From Fagopyrum homotropicum (taxonomy: Eukaryota > Streptophyta > Magnoliopsida > Caryophyllales > Polygonaceae): a stretch of 64,000 nucleotides of DNA. The stretch spans positions 46,845,001-46,909,000 of the forward strand of contig BSWB01000002.1 of assembly GCA_033239125.1 (NCBI GenBank). Reading direction: 5' to 3'. Below the pieces are notes generated by a model. The model was not told the origin of the DNA. It did not search any database and saw only the letters and a list, made by a program, of their open reading frames with translations. This document shows positions 1 through 9,836 of this stretch, in pieces (the first letter of the stretch is position 1; every line of letters starts with the position of its first letter). A program made the position numbers and the translations under genes.

Positions 1-22
1 ATACCATGTGGCACGGCATGAT

Positions 23-84
23 TTTATTTAAAAAGTTTATTCGTTATTACATAAAGTAGGCTAGGCTGCTTATATATAAGCAGC
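23..84 (-). promoter_or_regulatory. Candidate 3' end of the defensin-like gene: palindrome and poly(A) signals
   Basis: On the minus strand the stop codon is followed by an inverted repeat at 84-65 (arms GCTGCTTA and TAAGCAGC), then by AATAAA at 41-36 and again at 28-23. This fits a short plant 3' UTR. No transcript evidence is available. Confidence 0.5.
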
Positions 85-92
85 TTAGTTGA

Positions 93-442
93 TCAACAAG
101 GCCATCGGCACTCGCATGCCGGGTACGCACTCCACTCCACGTTGGTGCACTTGCCTACCGGCCAGTCTTCCTTATTGCACGCTCGGGTGCACCCCTTTTC
201 GTCAATAGTTGGGAACGGAAGAATAAATTGTTGACAGCTGCCTCTGTAATACTTGCTCGGCTTGGCACCGCATATCTCACCTTCAGCTTTCACCATATCC
301 GTCACTACATAAATATCCAATAAACTTTATTGGTTAAAACATATATACATATATTTTCATTACATAAATTACTGCTAATTTGTATACCTGAAGCGAACAC
401 GATAACGAAGAGGAGTACAAATCCAAAGATATTCTTCCCCAT
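93..442 (-). CDS. Two-exon defensin-like (DEFL) cysteine-rich secreted peptide gene
   Basis: The minus strand reads from an ATG at 442 into exon 1 (442-388), which encodes a hydrophobic signal peptide of about 18 residues (MGKNIFGFVLLFVIVFAS). A GT donor lies at 387-386 and an AG acceptor at 306-305, and exon 2 runs 304-93. The phase-1 junction joins the exons in frame, giving about 88 residues. The mature part has eight cysteines in the order C, C, CxxxC, C, CxC, C, the cysteine-stabilised alpha-beta layout of plant defensin-like peptides. A signal exon, one intron and one cysteine exon is the usual architecture of this family, which is secreted and acts in defence or cell signalling. I see no stop or frameshift. 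AATAAA signals lie just downstream. Which branch of the family it belongs to cannot be told from sequence. The splice sites are my prediction, supported by frame, phase and the family layout. Confidence 0.82.
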
Positions 443-570
443 AGTAATGGATTGCTCGATATCTATATCTCCTCCTACACTACTCGTTAATTTCGATTTG
501 GGTATGCAATGTACATTGATACATATGCTACTTATAGGTGAAACGCCAAAGTACGTATAGCTACGTGGGA

Positions 571-710
571 TAAATGAGCCATGCGTGCATGCAAAACATC
601 AAACATAATAGAGACATATGTCACATAATGTATCTCCACGTAAATGAGCCATGCGTGCATGCAAAACATCAAACATAACAGAGACATATGTCACATAATG
701 TATCTCCACG
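571..710. repeat. Two 70-bp direct tandem repeats upstream of the defensin-like gene
   Basis: Units 571-640 and 641-710 differ at only one base that I can see. Each contains the alternating purine-pyrimidine stretch GCGTGCATGC, with a CATGCA-type RY element, and an ATATGTCACATAATG segment. They lie 130-270 bp upstream of the start codon of the minus-strand gene, where duplicated promoter elements would sit. A regulatory role is inference. Confidence 0.85.
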
Positions 711-1034
711 TATATCACTTAGCTTGTACAAATGTCAACCATTTTATATTTCCATCCAAGAAAAGTACGTGTTTAGAGATAGTTAAGCTACCTAATGGTA
801 GCTGATCAACTACTTACTATAAGTACCGATCGATCACTTAATTAAGTGTGATATACACCAAATTAATTTACCCATATGGCTTCACAGTTAAGGTCAATAA
901 TTCTACACCACTAATTAAAATCAAAGGTCAAGATCTTTCACTAACTAAGGCAAGTAAATAAAATATTAAGTTTATAAAGTGAAAGAATTTGTACTACTTA
1001 CACTTATATAACAAACATCGATTATTATGTTTTT
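711..1034. other. AT-rich DNA without recognisable gene
   Basis: I see no conserved coding frame, terminal repeat or tandem array here. Confidence 0.5.
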
Positions 1035-1115
1035 TAAACCACTAAATGAAAGTGGTAAAAAATTATGGGGTATATTTATTAAACACAAAACTACAAGAGG
1101 CCTAGGCCAAATTCT
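1035..1115 (+). repeat. Dispersed stem-loop plus GGGGTATATTTATTAAA terminal motif, copy 1
   Basis: A short hairpin (ACCACT / AGTGGT, 1039-1057) is followed by GGGGTATATTTATTAAAC and a GGCCTAGGCC stretch. The same arrangement, diverged, recurs near 24310, near 44200-44275 (minus) and near 46550-46640. It resembles the conserved end of a transposon family; no partner end is visible to its left in the window. Confidence 0.55.
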
Positions 1116-1534
1116 TTCAATTTATTTTTAAAGAAAACACTTATTTTATTAAATATATTTTTTTTGAAATACGTAAATCAACGATAAAAATATAAAATTA
1201 TATAAAAGAATGATGGCTAAACAGAAAAATATAAAATCTCACGAAAATATTATGCCAATGCAATCCGATCCAAAAAATAAAAATAGTTGTTGGTTCAATG
1301 GCTGGAGCTGGGTCTTCCCTCGCTGGGCAGGAGAGAGATTTGGGTCAGGGCTGCATGGATGGGCTGGAGCTTCGATTCATTTGCCATTTATATTAATCGC
1401 TTGTTTTTTTTTGAAATAAAATGCTTCAATTTATTTTTGGGTTCATCTTTTCGGATTATCACGTGCGAGGTATTCTTGATGACATCTAGTTAAGCATTGT
1501 CTTTCACGTGCATTTGCATCCATATTTCATCCAT
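1116..1534. other. AT-rich DNA without recognisable gene
   Basis: Two short overlapping open frames near 1210-1493 show no recognisable domain and no codon signature. I see nothing else. Confidence 0.5.
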
Positions 1535-1783
1535 TTAGGGCGTGTTTGCTTCTTCAAAAACACTAGTTTATAAACTTGAAAAATATTTGAACATCATATA
1601 AATACCGTTTTTATAATAAAATAAACTATTTTGGTATTTAAATGGGTGTTTAATTGAAACACTCGAATTGACAAGGGTATATTTAAATGAACTAGTATTT
1701 TTAATAAAATTATCAATTTATTTTTTTTATTAATAACAAACTAACTAGGAAAATAATTAACATAAATTATCTTGTTAACATTT

Positions 1784-2008
1784 GGCGCCCGTTTGGTTTT
1801 AACTCCGGAATCGGAAACGGAATGAAAACAAATCAAGTCCATATGTATACTCTTGTTCATGAAAGTTTTTGGAATCATTCCTTGTGATTTGAAGTAATTG
1901 GAGTTGAATTTGATTACTTTTGATATCCTATAGGGAAACAAAAAGTAGGGTGACAAGTGCATTTTGCATGAAACCACAAGGAATGGTTCCATATAATTTC
2001 ATGAATAA

Positions 2009-2083
<75 letters not shown>

Positions 2084-2152
2084 CACATACACATACGGAC
2101 TAAATTTGTTTCCATTCCGTTTCCGTTTCCGGAGTTTGAACCAAACGGGTCC
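1784..2152. mobile_element. Nested fold-back MITE with a (TA)n core
   Basis: The ends read GGCGCCCGTTTGGTT and, inverted, GGACCCGTTTGGTTC. The arms continue as a long imperfect inverted repeat: CTCCGGAATCGGAAACGGAATG on the left pairs with a matching purine-rich run on the right. It lies wholly inside the 1538-2285 element, so it inserted later. The flanks TTT/TTA would be a decayed TTA duplication. Confidence 0.65.
2010..2079. repeat. (TA)n microsatellite
   Basis: About 70 bp of uninterrupted TA dinucleotides, continuing into CATACA/CACATA repeats. It occupies the loop of the fold-back MITE and can itself extrude as a cruciform. Confidence 0.95.
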
Positions 2153-2288
2153 TTAAATTAGTTTTGTATAACCAAACACAATTTATGATATTTTTTAAAT
2201 AGCAACTCAAATTTTATCAGCTCTTTCTTTTATAATCCGATTTGATCATACATTAGTTTATAAATGTGTGTAAGCAAACACACTCTTA

Positions 2289-2557
2289 GTGTAGATTTGC
2301 ATGGTTTTTGGGTAGAATTCATATATATTGTTATATAGATAGTCTTTTGTGTATTTCAACCATTCGATGTCTTATTAGGTGTCAATCAAGAAGTTGTGAA
2401 TGATGTATTTCGAGGATCTCAACTCTTCATCTTCAGGTGGTCGGGAAGAAAGCCCAAAGACTAAACAACTAGAGTTAAAGAACTAAGACGATGATTGCAG
2501 CTAGCTAGACCACAAGAAATACTTCTATTGACCATCTTTTCATTGGCTTCAGACTTT
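2289..2557. other. No recognisable gene
   Basis: AT-rich DNA between the MITE and a tandem duplication. I see no motif that I can name. Confidence 0.5.
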
Positions 2558-2861
2558 CGTGTGAAAAACAAAGCTGTATATTTTTTAAAGACCTTCAAAA
2601 GTTGTACTCATGGGTCATCTAGTTCCACCCACGATGTTGTGAACGTAACTTTAATTAATTGTATGAAGTTACGAAAAGTTGTATGATTGATCGATCAATG
2701 TCATGGTCCCGTGTGAAATACAAAGTTATATATTTTTGAAAGACCTTTAAAAGTTGTACTCACGGTTCTTCTAGTTCCATCCACGACGTTGTGAACATAG
2801 CTTTAATTAATTGTCTGAAGTTATGAAAAGTTGTCTTATTGATCGATTGGTGTCATGCTCG
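2558..2861. repeat. Imperfect 152-bp tandem duplication
   Basis: Copies begin at 2558 and 2710 with CGTGTGAAA(A/T)ACAAAG and share the blocks AGTTGTACTCA and TTTAATTAATTGT through to GTGTCATG near 2860. Several substitutions mark it as old. No coding function is apparent. Confidence 0.8.
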
Positions 2862-3011
2862 TCTCGACATCTTCATCTTATTGCTTTTATTTCTCTACTT
2901 GATCGACTCGATTACCGCCTTTCTAGTGTTGGGATTCTATCTTTTCCTATCATTTATCCTCTTTTTGGGGCTATTATTATGTGTGCAGGATAAATAAATA
3001 TTTATTTTTGT

Positions 3012-3177
3012 AATATGTCATCATAATTGGATAGAATCATCTAAGCTAGTGTCTCGTTGCCCTATAATTGTAAAATTGTGGTCAACCATGACTTTAGAAC
3101 TATTTCTCCTTATAACTACGAAATGGGTGCAGTCCGGCTCCCGTGATATGTCATCATAATTGGATAGAAGCATCTAA
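3012..3177. repeat. Direct repeat flanking a 100-bp spacer before a Harbinger-like end
   Basis: The stretch ATATGTCATCATAATTGGAT followed by AGAA(T/G)CATCTAAG occurs at 3012 and again at 3146, where it abuts the GGGGGTGTATTCAATC terminus. The second copy ends in TAA, a possible target duplication for the element to the right. Confidence 0.6.
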
Positions 3178-3721
3178 GGGGGTGTATTCAATCTAGATTT
3201 TATAGGATTTTGTCAGATTTTTAATAATCCATAGAATTTGCTGATTCTGTGGGATATTTTAATTCTATACAGAGTTTACACAGATTCTGTCAGATTCTGT
3301 CAAATTCTGCCAGATTTATTAATGGCCAAAATTTTCATTTTAATTATCTAGCACATAAATTCCAACGACCAATCAATATGTAAATTAATACATGGCAACA
3401 ATTTTCAATTCAAATTCAAGAAAAACAAGGAACGATTGTCAGCGACGACAAAATTTAGAATAAATGACAAATTAATATAATCGGATAGTAATCCATTTTA
3501 TTATGATCAATAACCTCTTAACTCTCAACCTCCATGTGTTCTTCATGATCCTCATCGCCTTGGTCGTCATTATTATCTTCTTCATTTTCACCATCATCAT
3601 TTCCAGGCCTATCATTCCACATAGCATTGGCAATAGTAGTTCTCCAAGCATTTGCATCCGCTCTTTGTTGTCTTTGGGTTTGAGAAAGGAATTCAACACA
3701 TATAGTAGTGTACTTAAGGCT
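3178..3721 (-). mobile_element. End of a decayed PIF/Harbinger-like element
   Basis: GGGGGTGTATTCAATC at 3178 is preceded by TAA, as expected for a 3-bp TWA target duplication, and is followed by reiterated CAGATTCTGTCA-type subterminal repeats at about 3210-3320. A minus-strand transposase C-terminus follows. The opposite end (complement of GGTGTATTC) was not found, so the right boundary is arbitrary. Confidence 0.45.
3518..3721 (-). pseudogene. Probable C-terminus of a Harbinger/ALP1-like transposase
   Basis: From about 3721 down to a TAA at 3520-3518 the minus strand reads a frame containing ADANAWRTTIANAMWND, followed by an acidic D/E/N-rich tail. The R..IA..MW pattern resembles the C-terminus of plant HARBI1/ALP1-like nucleases. 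The DDE catalytic domain that should lie upstream (above 3720) was not found. I treat this as a fragment; identification rests on a short motif. Confidence 0.4.
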
Positions 3722-4290
3722 GCAAAATGGAACTAAAGATAAATAACATCACAAAAATTAGCCTATATAGGATTCAAACATATATCTTTGTGCGTAAGCA
3801 CATTGCACTTCCATTTGACTAATAGGCTAAAAAAATAATTTACTGGTGTATATACAATGAAGTTAACATACATAATAGGCAACTTAGAACAATAATCCTA
3901 CAAATACCATTGGGGTTCTTGAAGCTATAATTCAGAATTCTACAGGTTGCATAGTCAAGGTTGCTCATGGTTGCTGCAATATATTAAAGGGAGAAATGAA
4001 TGTGTAAGTTGTTGAAGCTACAACATAACAGAAGTTATATTAGTCTCTCAAGCACAACCACAAACCGACATATGCAAATAAATCAAGCAGATTAAGCCAC
4101 ATCTATCAAATCCTCGTAAGAAGCCAAATAGAGAATTAAATTGCATCACCAATTTACTGTAAACAAAATTCAGACTGAAAAAATGTGTCCCAAAAATGCA
4201 ACTACTAACTCTGATTAAGTTTTACACAACTAGCCTACTACTAACTCTTACTCCCTTTCAATAGTTCTATTAGACATTATATCGAACAAT
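3722..4290. other. No recognisable gene
   Basis: AT-rich sequence. A minus-strand frame around 3905-3975 has no clear domain. It may be the degenerate interior of the Harbinger-like element. Confidence 0.4.
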
Positions 4291-4295
4291 TGATA

Positions 4296-4510
4296 TGCAT
4301 CATTGTCAAAGTCCGATATTGACGGACCGGTAGAGCGGGGGTCGTGTGCGTACGAGCGCACTTGCAGATTAGGCCCAAACCCAACACATAAACCCGGTGA
4401 GGTTCCATCCTTAAACCAATTGACAATAGGAGAAGTAGCCCACCGACCTTATATACTAGGCTCGGAGTGTCTCCAGCTTTCGATGTGGGACCTTATTATC
4501 TCCATCAATC
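4296..4510 (-). mobile_element. TRIM-like LTR fragment (tentative)
   Basis: Read on the minus strand, the region gives GGTCCCACATCG, then a TATATAAGG TATA-type box, then CAATTGGTTTAAGGATGGAACC. This order of elements is typical of LTRs of terminal-repeat retrotransposons in miniature. No second LTR, primer-binding site or target duplication was found, so the ends are approximate. Confidence 0.4.
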
Positions 4511-5132
4511 ATGCTCAATATAAACCGCAATCAGTTTGGCACCCTTTGTTCCTCCACATCAGTTCAAATCAATCAGATTAAACTCTACAAAATTGAGTTT
4601 AGAAGGAGGAAAAAAGAGGATGCTACAACTAAAGTTAATTCAAGTTTAGAATTTAGAAAAAGAGGGGAAGAAGATGTTGATTTGAAGAGATATGCTTACC
4701 TTTGTTCCTCCAATATTGTTAATGGCTTCTTCATCAAACTATACCGGCGCCAAAAATTTTGTGTAACTTGAGTTCCTCGTTCACCCAGGAGAGCACCCGT
4801 CTACTTTCATCGGCGTATCCAGGAAGGCTGTGTCGCTACAGTTGTTTTGGAGAGATATGAATTGAATGTGGAGATATATGCTTTCCTTTTTGTTTGATTA
4901 AAATTAATCTCAACTCTTTATGTTAATTAAGGGTGGAGATTTGCTGAACTTCTCCATAAAATTGATTTTCAACTTCACGAGAACTAGAATAGAGTCGGTG
5001 ATAGTTTGCTCTTTATTTTTGGATTTGAAAGTGTTTTTTTTTAAATAAAATCCTTAATCATTAATTCCCTTACATTATTTTTCTTTTAGGCTAGATAATT
5101 GGTTGATGCATAGTTGATACTTTTAGCATAAC
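4511..5132. other. No recognisable gene
   Basis: Two short plus-strand frames around 4303-4771 have no family signature. I see nothing else except T-rich runs. Confidence 0.5.
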
Positions 5133-5353
5133 TAAAGTTTAAATATCTCATTAAAGGTAATATATATGAAAAATACTAGAATGAAAAACTTCTTACAAAA
5201 GAACACCCCTCACTTGATCAAAATGAAAGCTTGAAACTTTGATCATAGGAGTATAAACAACTAAAATATCGATATTAATAATGTTATTACAACTATTGTC
5301 CATGGATGGTTTCGAACTATATATACCAAGGTCCTGTTTAGTTACGTGGTTGG

Positions 5354-7110
5354 TGTTCGCTCCAAACGGTGTGTGCAATCTTTAAATTTATAACCCTAGA
5401 CGTAAGCTTAAAACAAGGATGCGAACCCGCAGTGTACGGGTCAATCGTAGTAAAAAGCAAGGAATTCCAAGGGTCGATCACAGGGACTTAGTGAAACAAA
5501 GTCCAATCACGGTAAGCTCTAGTAATTACTAACCACAAAAGCAATTAAAACAATCAAAGATGATAAACAGTCAATAGAGGAAATATGCAATTCTAGGGAT
5601 TAAGGCATCTAGTTGTGGTTCCAACTCAAGATCTAAAGATAAGCGGACAAAGCTGAGGTTTTTGCATGGGGAAGGTGTTACTAAAGTGGAATAGATCACC
5701 GGGTAAGTCTCACTACTCACTAATCCTAAACCATAACTCCTATTACCGGGTAAGTCTCAAGGAATCGGGATAAAGAACTATAACCTCAAACTAACACACC
5801 ATCTAAGGGAATAGAATCAACCTTTACCGGGTAAGTCTCAGGCTAACTCACAAAGATGGGATGGAAGCACACTCAAACCCCAATAAAGGATAAACCTTTA
5901 TTACCTACACTTATGATCTTAGGTACACAAACTAAGGAGTTACCGGGTAAGTCTCATCCTAAGCTTGCATTGAACTAGGAAAGGTGTAATAAGAATAGGA
6001 TTTGGCAAACTCTAACACTTAACTCTCAGTTTCGGATCAGATAAGTCACCTCGGTCAGCCAAGTTCCACCCCGGCCGAGAAGTTCATCGACTGAGCGAGA
6101 TGTTTAGGGTTAAGGTTAAAGACTCGAACTTTCAGGGTCCTACTGGAATTTAAGACTATTCTATCATTGTTTTTCCCACAACCTTCAGCCAATCACCCTA
6201 GAATCACACAAGGAAATTAGCCACTCATCATCATGAAAGTATTAATCAAATATATGGGAAGAAGGTGAATATTTGAACAAGAAGAATTTAATGAAAAGAC
6301 TTCAATAACTGAATCAAATATCACAACAAAGCGTTCCTTGGATAAAAATCCAACAAGGCAAAACAACAAGGAAGGGAATCTAAGACAATCTTACAAAAAC
6401 CCTTCAAAAACTATAAAAGCTATAGACTTCAATCTTCCTTCAACCTTCAAAAAGGTTCTTCAAATCTCCCAACTGGAGTATGGCTGCTGCGGTGTATAAA
6501 CCCTGATCGGTGGTATAGCATGATATCGATTTGTGGGAAATCTGACCCTTTTTATAGGAAAATTACTCTCCAAAGATAAGATATCTTAGAAAGATCTCTT
6601 CCCATAAAAATAGGTAAAATATATGATCTAGCATATCTTCTTCCTTCCAGGAGCCAAGCCCAAAAAATATAAGATCTCTTTCCAAAGATAAAAGATCTCA
6701 GCCAAGAATAAAATATTCTCGCCGCGTCCTAGGTATTCGCCTCGGTCGAGTCAACTTCTCTGGATCACCTCGGTCGAGGTGAATCTGTGATCAACCGAGG
6801 TGAGTCACAACTGAATGTGAAATCTCTCAAAACTGGTCCAAAGTGAATCTTTAATCCATGGCTATGCTTCCTGGATGCTTCCTTATGTTCCTCAATGTAG
6901 CTCCAATGACTCCATAGCTCCTTTTGCTCCTTTTTGATGCAAAACGCGCCATTTTACCTACGATTACAACAAAACTAGGTGTAGACCTCGATTCTCGCAA
7001 AGGTAGATGAAATGGTAATATAATCACATAATATACATACAAACATGCAGATTATGAAAGATAAAACGTCCAAACAAACCCCAAAATATAGACTATAATT
7101 CATGCTATCA
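5354..7110 (-). mobile_element. LTR of Athila-like family, copy A (3' LTR of truncated element)
   Basis: On the plus strand it begins TGTTCGCTCC and ends CATGCTATCA. It has the same length (1757 bp) as the 29990-31746 LTR. It contains four copies of ACCGGGTAAGTCTCA (5698, 5745, 5826, 5942) and the CCTCGGTCGAGG palindromes. Internal DNA follows to 8252, but the 5' LTR, primer site and gag frame are absent. Confidence 0.85.
6739..6802. promoter_or_regulatory. Palindromic CCTCGGTCGAGG cluster in the LTR
   Basis: GCCTCGGTCGAG (6739), CACCTCGGTCGAGGTG (6766) and TCAACCGAGGTG (6791) lie within 64 bp and can fold into nested hairpins. Related motifs occur at 6047-6079 in the same LTR and at 8214-8248 in the internal region. 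The family-wide pattern is treated under findings. Confidence 0.6.
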
Positions 7111-8252
7111 AAATACCCCATACTTAGCCCTTGCTTGTCCCCAAGCAAGTTCCGCATATAGAAGACAAGATAGAATGGATTATAAGTCAAGAAAATCAAT
7201 GAAAAATCTTTTAAAAAACATTTTTATGGTGTGCTACAATCATAGATCACTCTAAGAGAATACTTCATGGAATTTAAAATCAATGTATGATTAAAACATT
7301 TTATATATATAAGAAAGTTGTTCATCTTTGCATAAAATCATAGAATGCATAATAAGTCATATTTATCAAAATCAATCATGTGTAATCCAGTTTAAACCAC
7401 TAAGTCAATCAACAAGCTCGAGGTCTCAAGGGCTTCCCAAAAGAAAGGTCAAGAAACGTGTAGGGTAGGGATGTATGTAAGGTAATGTGGTGCTAGAATC
7501 CGGGAAAAGGATGAACTTCACTTCACTTTGACTTGCAACATCTTTCACCAATAAGCTTTGCTTATTTCACACTTTTTTTTCTTTTTACTTTACTTTTTGG
7601 GATGCATGGACAGAGGTGCACAATAACCGAAGCCTAGGAAATCAGCAATCATCAATTTCTTGAGATGCATCAAACCCTTGATGCACATACCATGACCCGT
7701 TAGGAATATCGCTCAATCCGATTTTGGCAAGACACAAACACCCGGCTATGTGAATGGTGCCGAGTTACTCATCTTCATGATTGACTTCCCCAAACCTATT
7801 ATTACTTTCTAACACTTTCACTTCCAGCCAACTTCTCAACTTTAACTTCACTTGCTTTCACCACTTCGCTTGCTTCCAAATTCCCGGATAGGTAAAGGGA
7901 GGCAAAATGTATATGAGGGGCTAAGCATGATTAAGAAGAAGAAGAAGAGAAAATAATGAATTGCCTTGGTCTTTCCAGGAGGAAAGTGAGAGAACTTATC
8001 TTGCGGTGTCAACCTTCAAATTCAACATAACTTGGATAAAAACAAAGTATTAAACATGCCAATAATTTCAAACAAAGCATTTATCAACTTAAACATATTA
8101 TAAAACCTTTCAAACACATAAAGATTTCAAAACCAATCAGTAAACAAAGTCTTCACTGAGATCATATCCAGATAAGGAGCACAAAAATCGTTTCGAAAAC
8201 TCTCAGTTAACCTACCTCGGTCGAGGTGTTCTTAGGTCAACCGAGGTGAAAC

Positions 8253-8690
8253 TTCTTGAGTGGGGATCCGCCCAAGAGGAGTCCTTTATGATACTTAGAG
8301 AGCGGCTGACCCATGCCCCCGTTCTTGTGCTTCCGGACTTCTCGAAAACTTTTGAGATAGAGTGTGACACTTCGGGAATCGGGATTGGAGGAGTTTTGAT
8401 GCAGAAGGGACGCCCCGTGGCATACTTTATACGACAAGGAGTTATATGCCTTGGTTCAGGTCCTCTAGGTTTGGGAACACTATCTTCTACCTCGTGAATT
8501 TGTTATACATTTTGATCACGAGTCGTTGAAGTATTTGAGAGGACAAATCAAGTTGAACAAACACCATGCACGATGGGTGGAATATATTGAGGCTTTTCCA
8601 TATGTTGTGCGCTACAAGAAGAGAAAGAACAACATCGTAGCTGATGCATTATCTCGTAGGTACACACTTCTATCTTCCTTAGATGCATGC
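8253..8690 (+). pseudogene. RT tail and RNase H domain, broken
   Basis: The frame starts with the WGSAQEESF..LRERLT..PVLVLPDF block, which links RT to RNase H, and continues with the RNase H first strand (CDTSGIGIGGVLMQ) that carries a catalytic Asp. After GRPVAY a stretch is missing and the frame shifts. The second half continues in another frame from about 8433 (YDKELYALV) with a TAG near 8468, then HESLKYLRG...ADALSRR to about 8660. It is non-functional. Confidence 0.8.
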
Positions 8691-8789
8691 GTTTTGGGTT
8701 TTGGACTGATTCGTGATTTATATGCTCTTGATGTGGACTTCAGGGACATTTTGGCGCTTTGTTTGTGCTCTAGTAGTGACTCTCATTTA

Positions 8790-9836
8790 GTAGTTATTAC
8801 ATTCATGATGGATATTTGTTTAGAGCTTCTAGGTTATGTTTGCCTACTTGTTCTTTGAGAACTTTGATTGTTTTAGAGGCCCATGGCGGGGGATTGATGG
8901 GTCATTTTGGGGTTACTAAGACTTTAGGCATATTGAGGGAATACTTTTATTGGCCTAAGATGAGAAGTGATGTAAAGAGATGTTGTGCTAGTTGTGTACC
9001 TTGTCGTAAGGCTAAGTCTAAGGCTAACCCTCATGGATTATATTTACCCTTTCCTATTGCTAGCTCTCCTTGGGAAGACATTTCCATGGATTTTGTCCTA
9101 GGATTACCTCGTTCTAGGAGAGGACATGATTCTATTTTTGTGGTTGTTGATAGGTTTTCTAAGATGGCGCATTTTATTGCTTGTAGTAAATCTGATGATG
9201 CGTCAAATGTTGCTAACCTTTTCTTTGAGCATATTGTTAAGCTGCATGAGATACCTAGGTCAATTGTGTCGGACCGAGACTCTAAGTTCCTTAGTTATTT
9301 TTGGAAGACACTTTGGGCCAAGATGGGGACGAAGTTGTGTTTTTCGACTTCTTGTCATCCCCAAACGGATGGACAAACTGAGGTAGTAAACCGGACTCTT
9401 GGCACTTTGTTTCGTACTATGATGGATACTAACTTGTGCAGGTGGGAGGATTGTTTGCCCTTTGTGGGGTTTGCATATAACCGGGCTATTCATTCGGCGA
9501 TCAAGAAGTCCCCTTTTGAAATTGTTTATGACAAGAATCCTCTTACTCCGCTGGATTGGACTCCTCAACCGGCTCCGCAACCCGTTGATGTGGATGGGCA
9601 ATCTAGAGCTGAGTTTGTGAAAGGTTTGCATAAGCAGGTCCGAACCCAGTTAGAAAAACGTACCGAGCAATATGTCAACCAAGCCAACAGAGGGCGCCGA
9701 GAAATGCTCTTCATGGAGGAAGACCTCGTATGGGTCCATTTGAGGAAGGATCGCTTTCCTTCTATTCGGCAATCTAAGTTCAACCCACGAGCGGATGGTA
9801 CTTTCCGGGTCCTCGAGAAGATTAACGATAACGCAT
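8790..9836 (+). pseudogene. Integrase of chromovirus-like gypsy element, N-terminal and catalytic domains
   Basis: Counted from the Met at 8816, the HHCC zinc-binding module is H23, H30, C60 and C63. The catalytic core has D92 (in DISMDF), D153 (in SDRDSKF) and E189 (in DGQTEVV). Spacing D153 to E189 is exactly 35 residues, so the D,D35E signature is intact. The GPY/F-type C-terminal block begins (FRVLEKINDNA) and is cut at residue 341 by insertion of another LTR element after CGCAT. The preceding linker is frameshifted between about 8700 and 8800. It integrates element cDNA in active relatives; this copy cannot make a full protein. Confidence 0.88.

Larger units (their letters stand above)
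1538..2285. mobile_element. Tourist-like (PIF/Harbinger-type) MITE carrying a nested MITE
   Basis: The ends are inverted repeats: GGGCGTGTTTGCTTC at 1538 and the complement of GAGTGTGTTTGCTTA at 2285. The similarity continues inward (ACTAGTTTATAAA against its inverted partner near 2252-2265). Both ends are flanked by TTA (1535-1537 and 2286-2288), the 3-bp target duplication typical of PIF/Harbinger. No transposase is present. The middle is occupied by another inverted-repeat element. Confidence 0.7.
5133..8252 (-). repeat. 3120-bp duplicated segment, partner of 29769-32888
   Basis: The segment matches 29769-32888 base for base except for scattered substitutions and a few small indels, over the same 3120-bp length. 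It includes about 220 bp of host flank, the GTTGG that acts as target duplication in the other copy, the whole 3' LTR and about 1.1 kb of internal element DNA. At 8252/8253 it is joined abruptly to a different retroelement. Confidence 0.9.

Noticed and set aside
1920..2156. Open frame rich in Tyr-Ile repeats
   Set aside because: It is a translation of the (TA)n microsatellite inside a MITE.
8214..8260. Breakpoint as an LTR boundary
   Set aside because: There is no TG/CA end or target duplication at 8252; it is an internal junction between two truncated elements.
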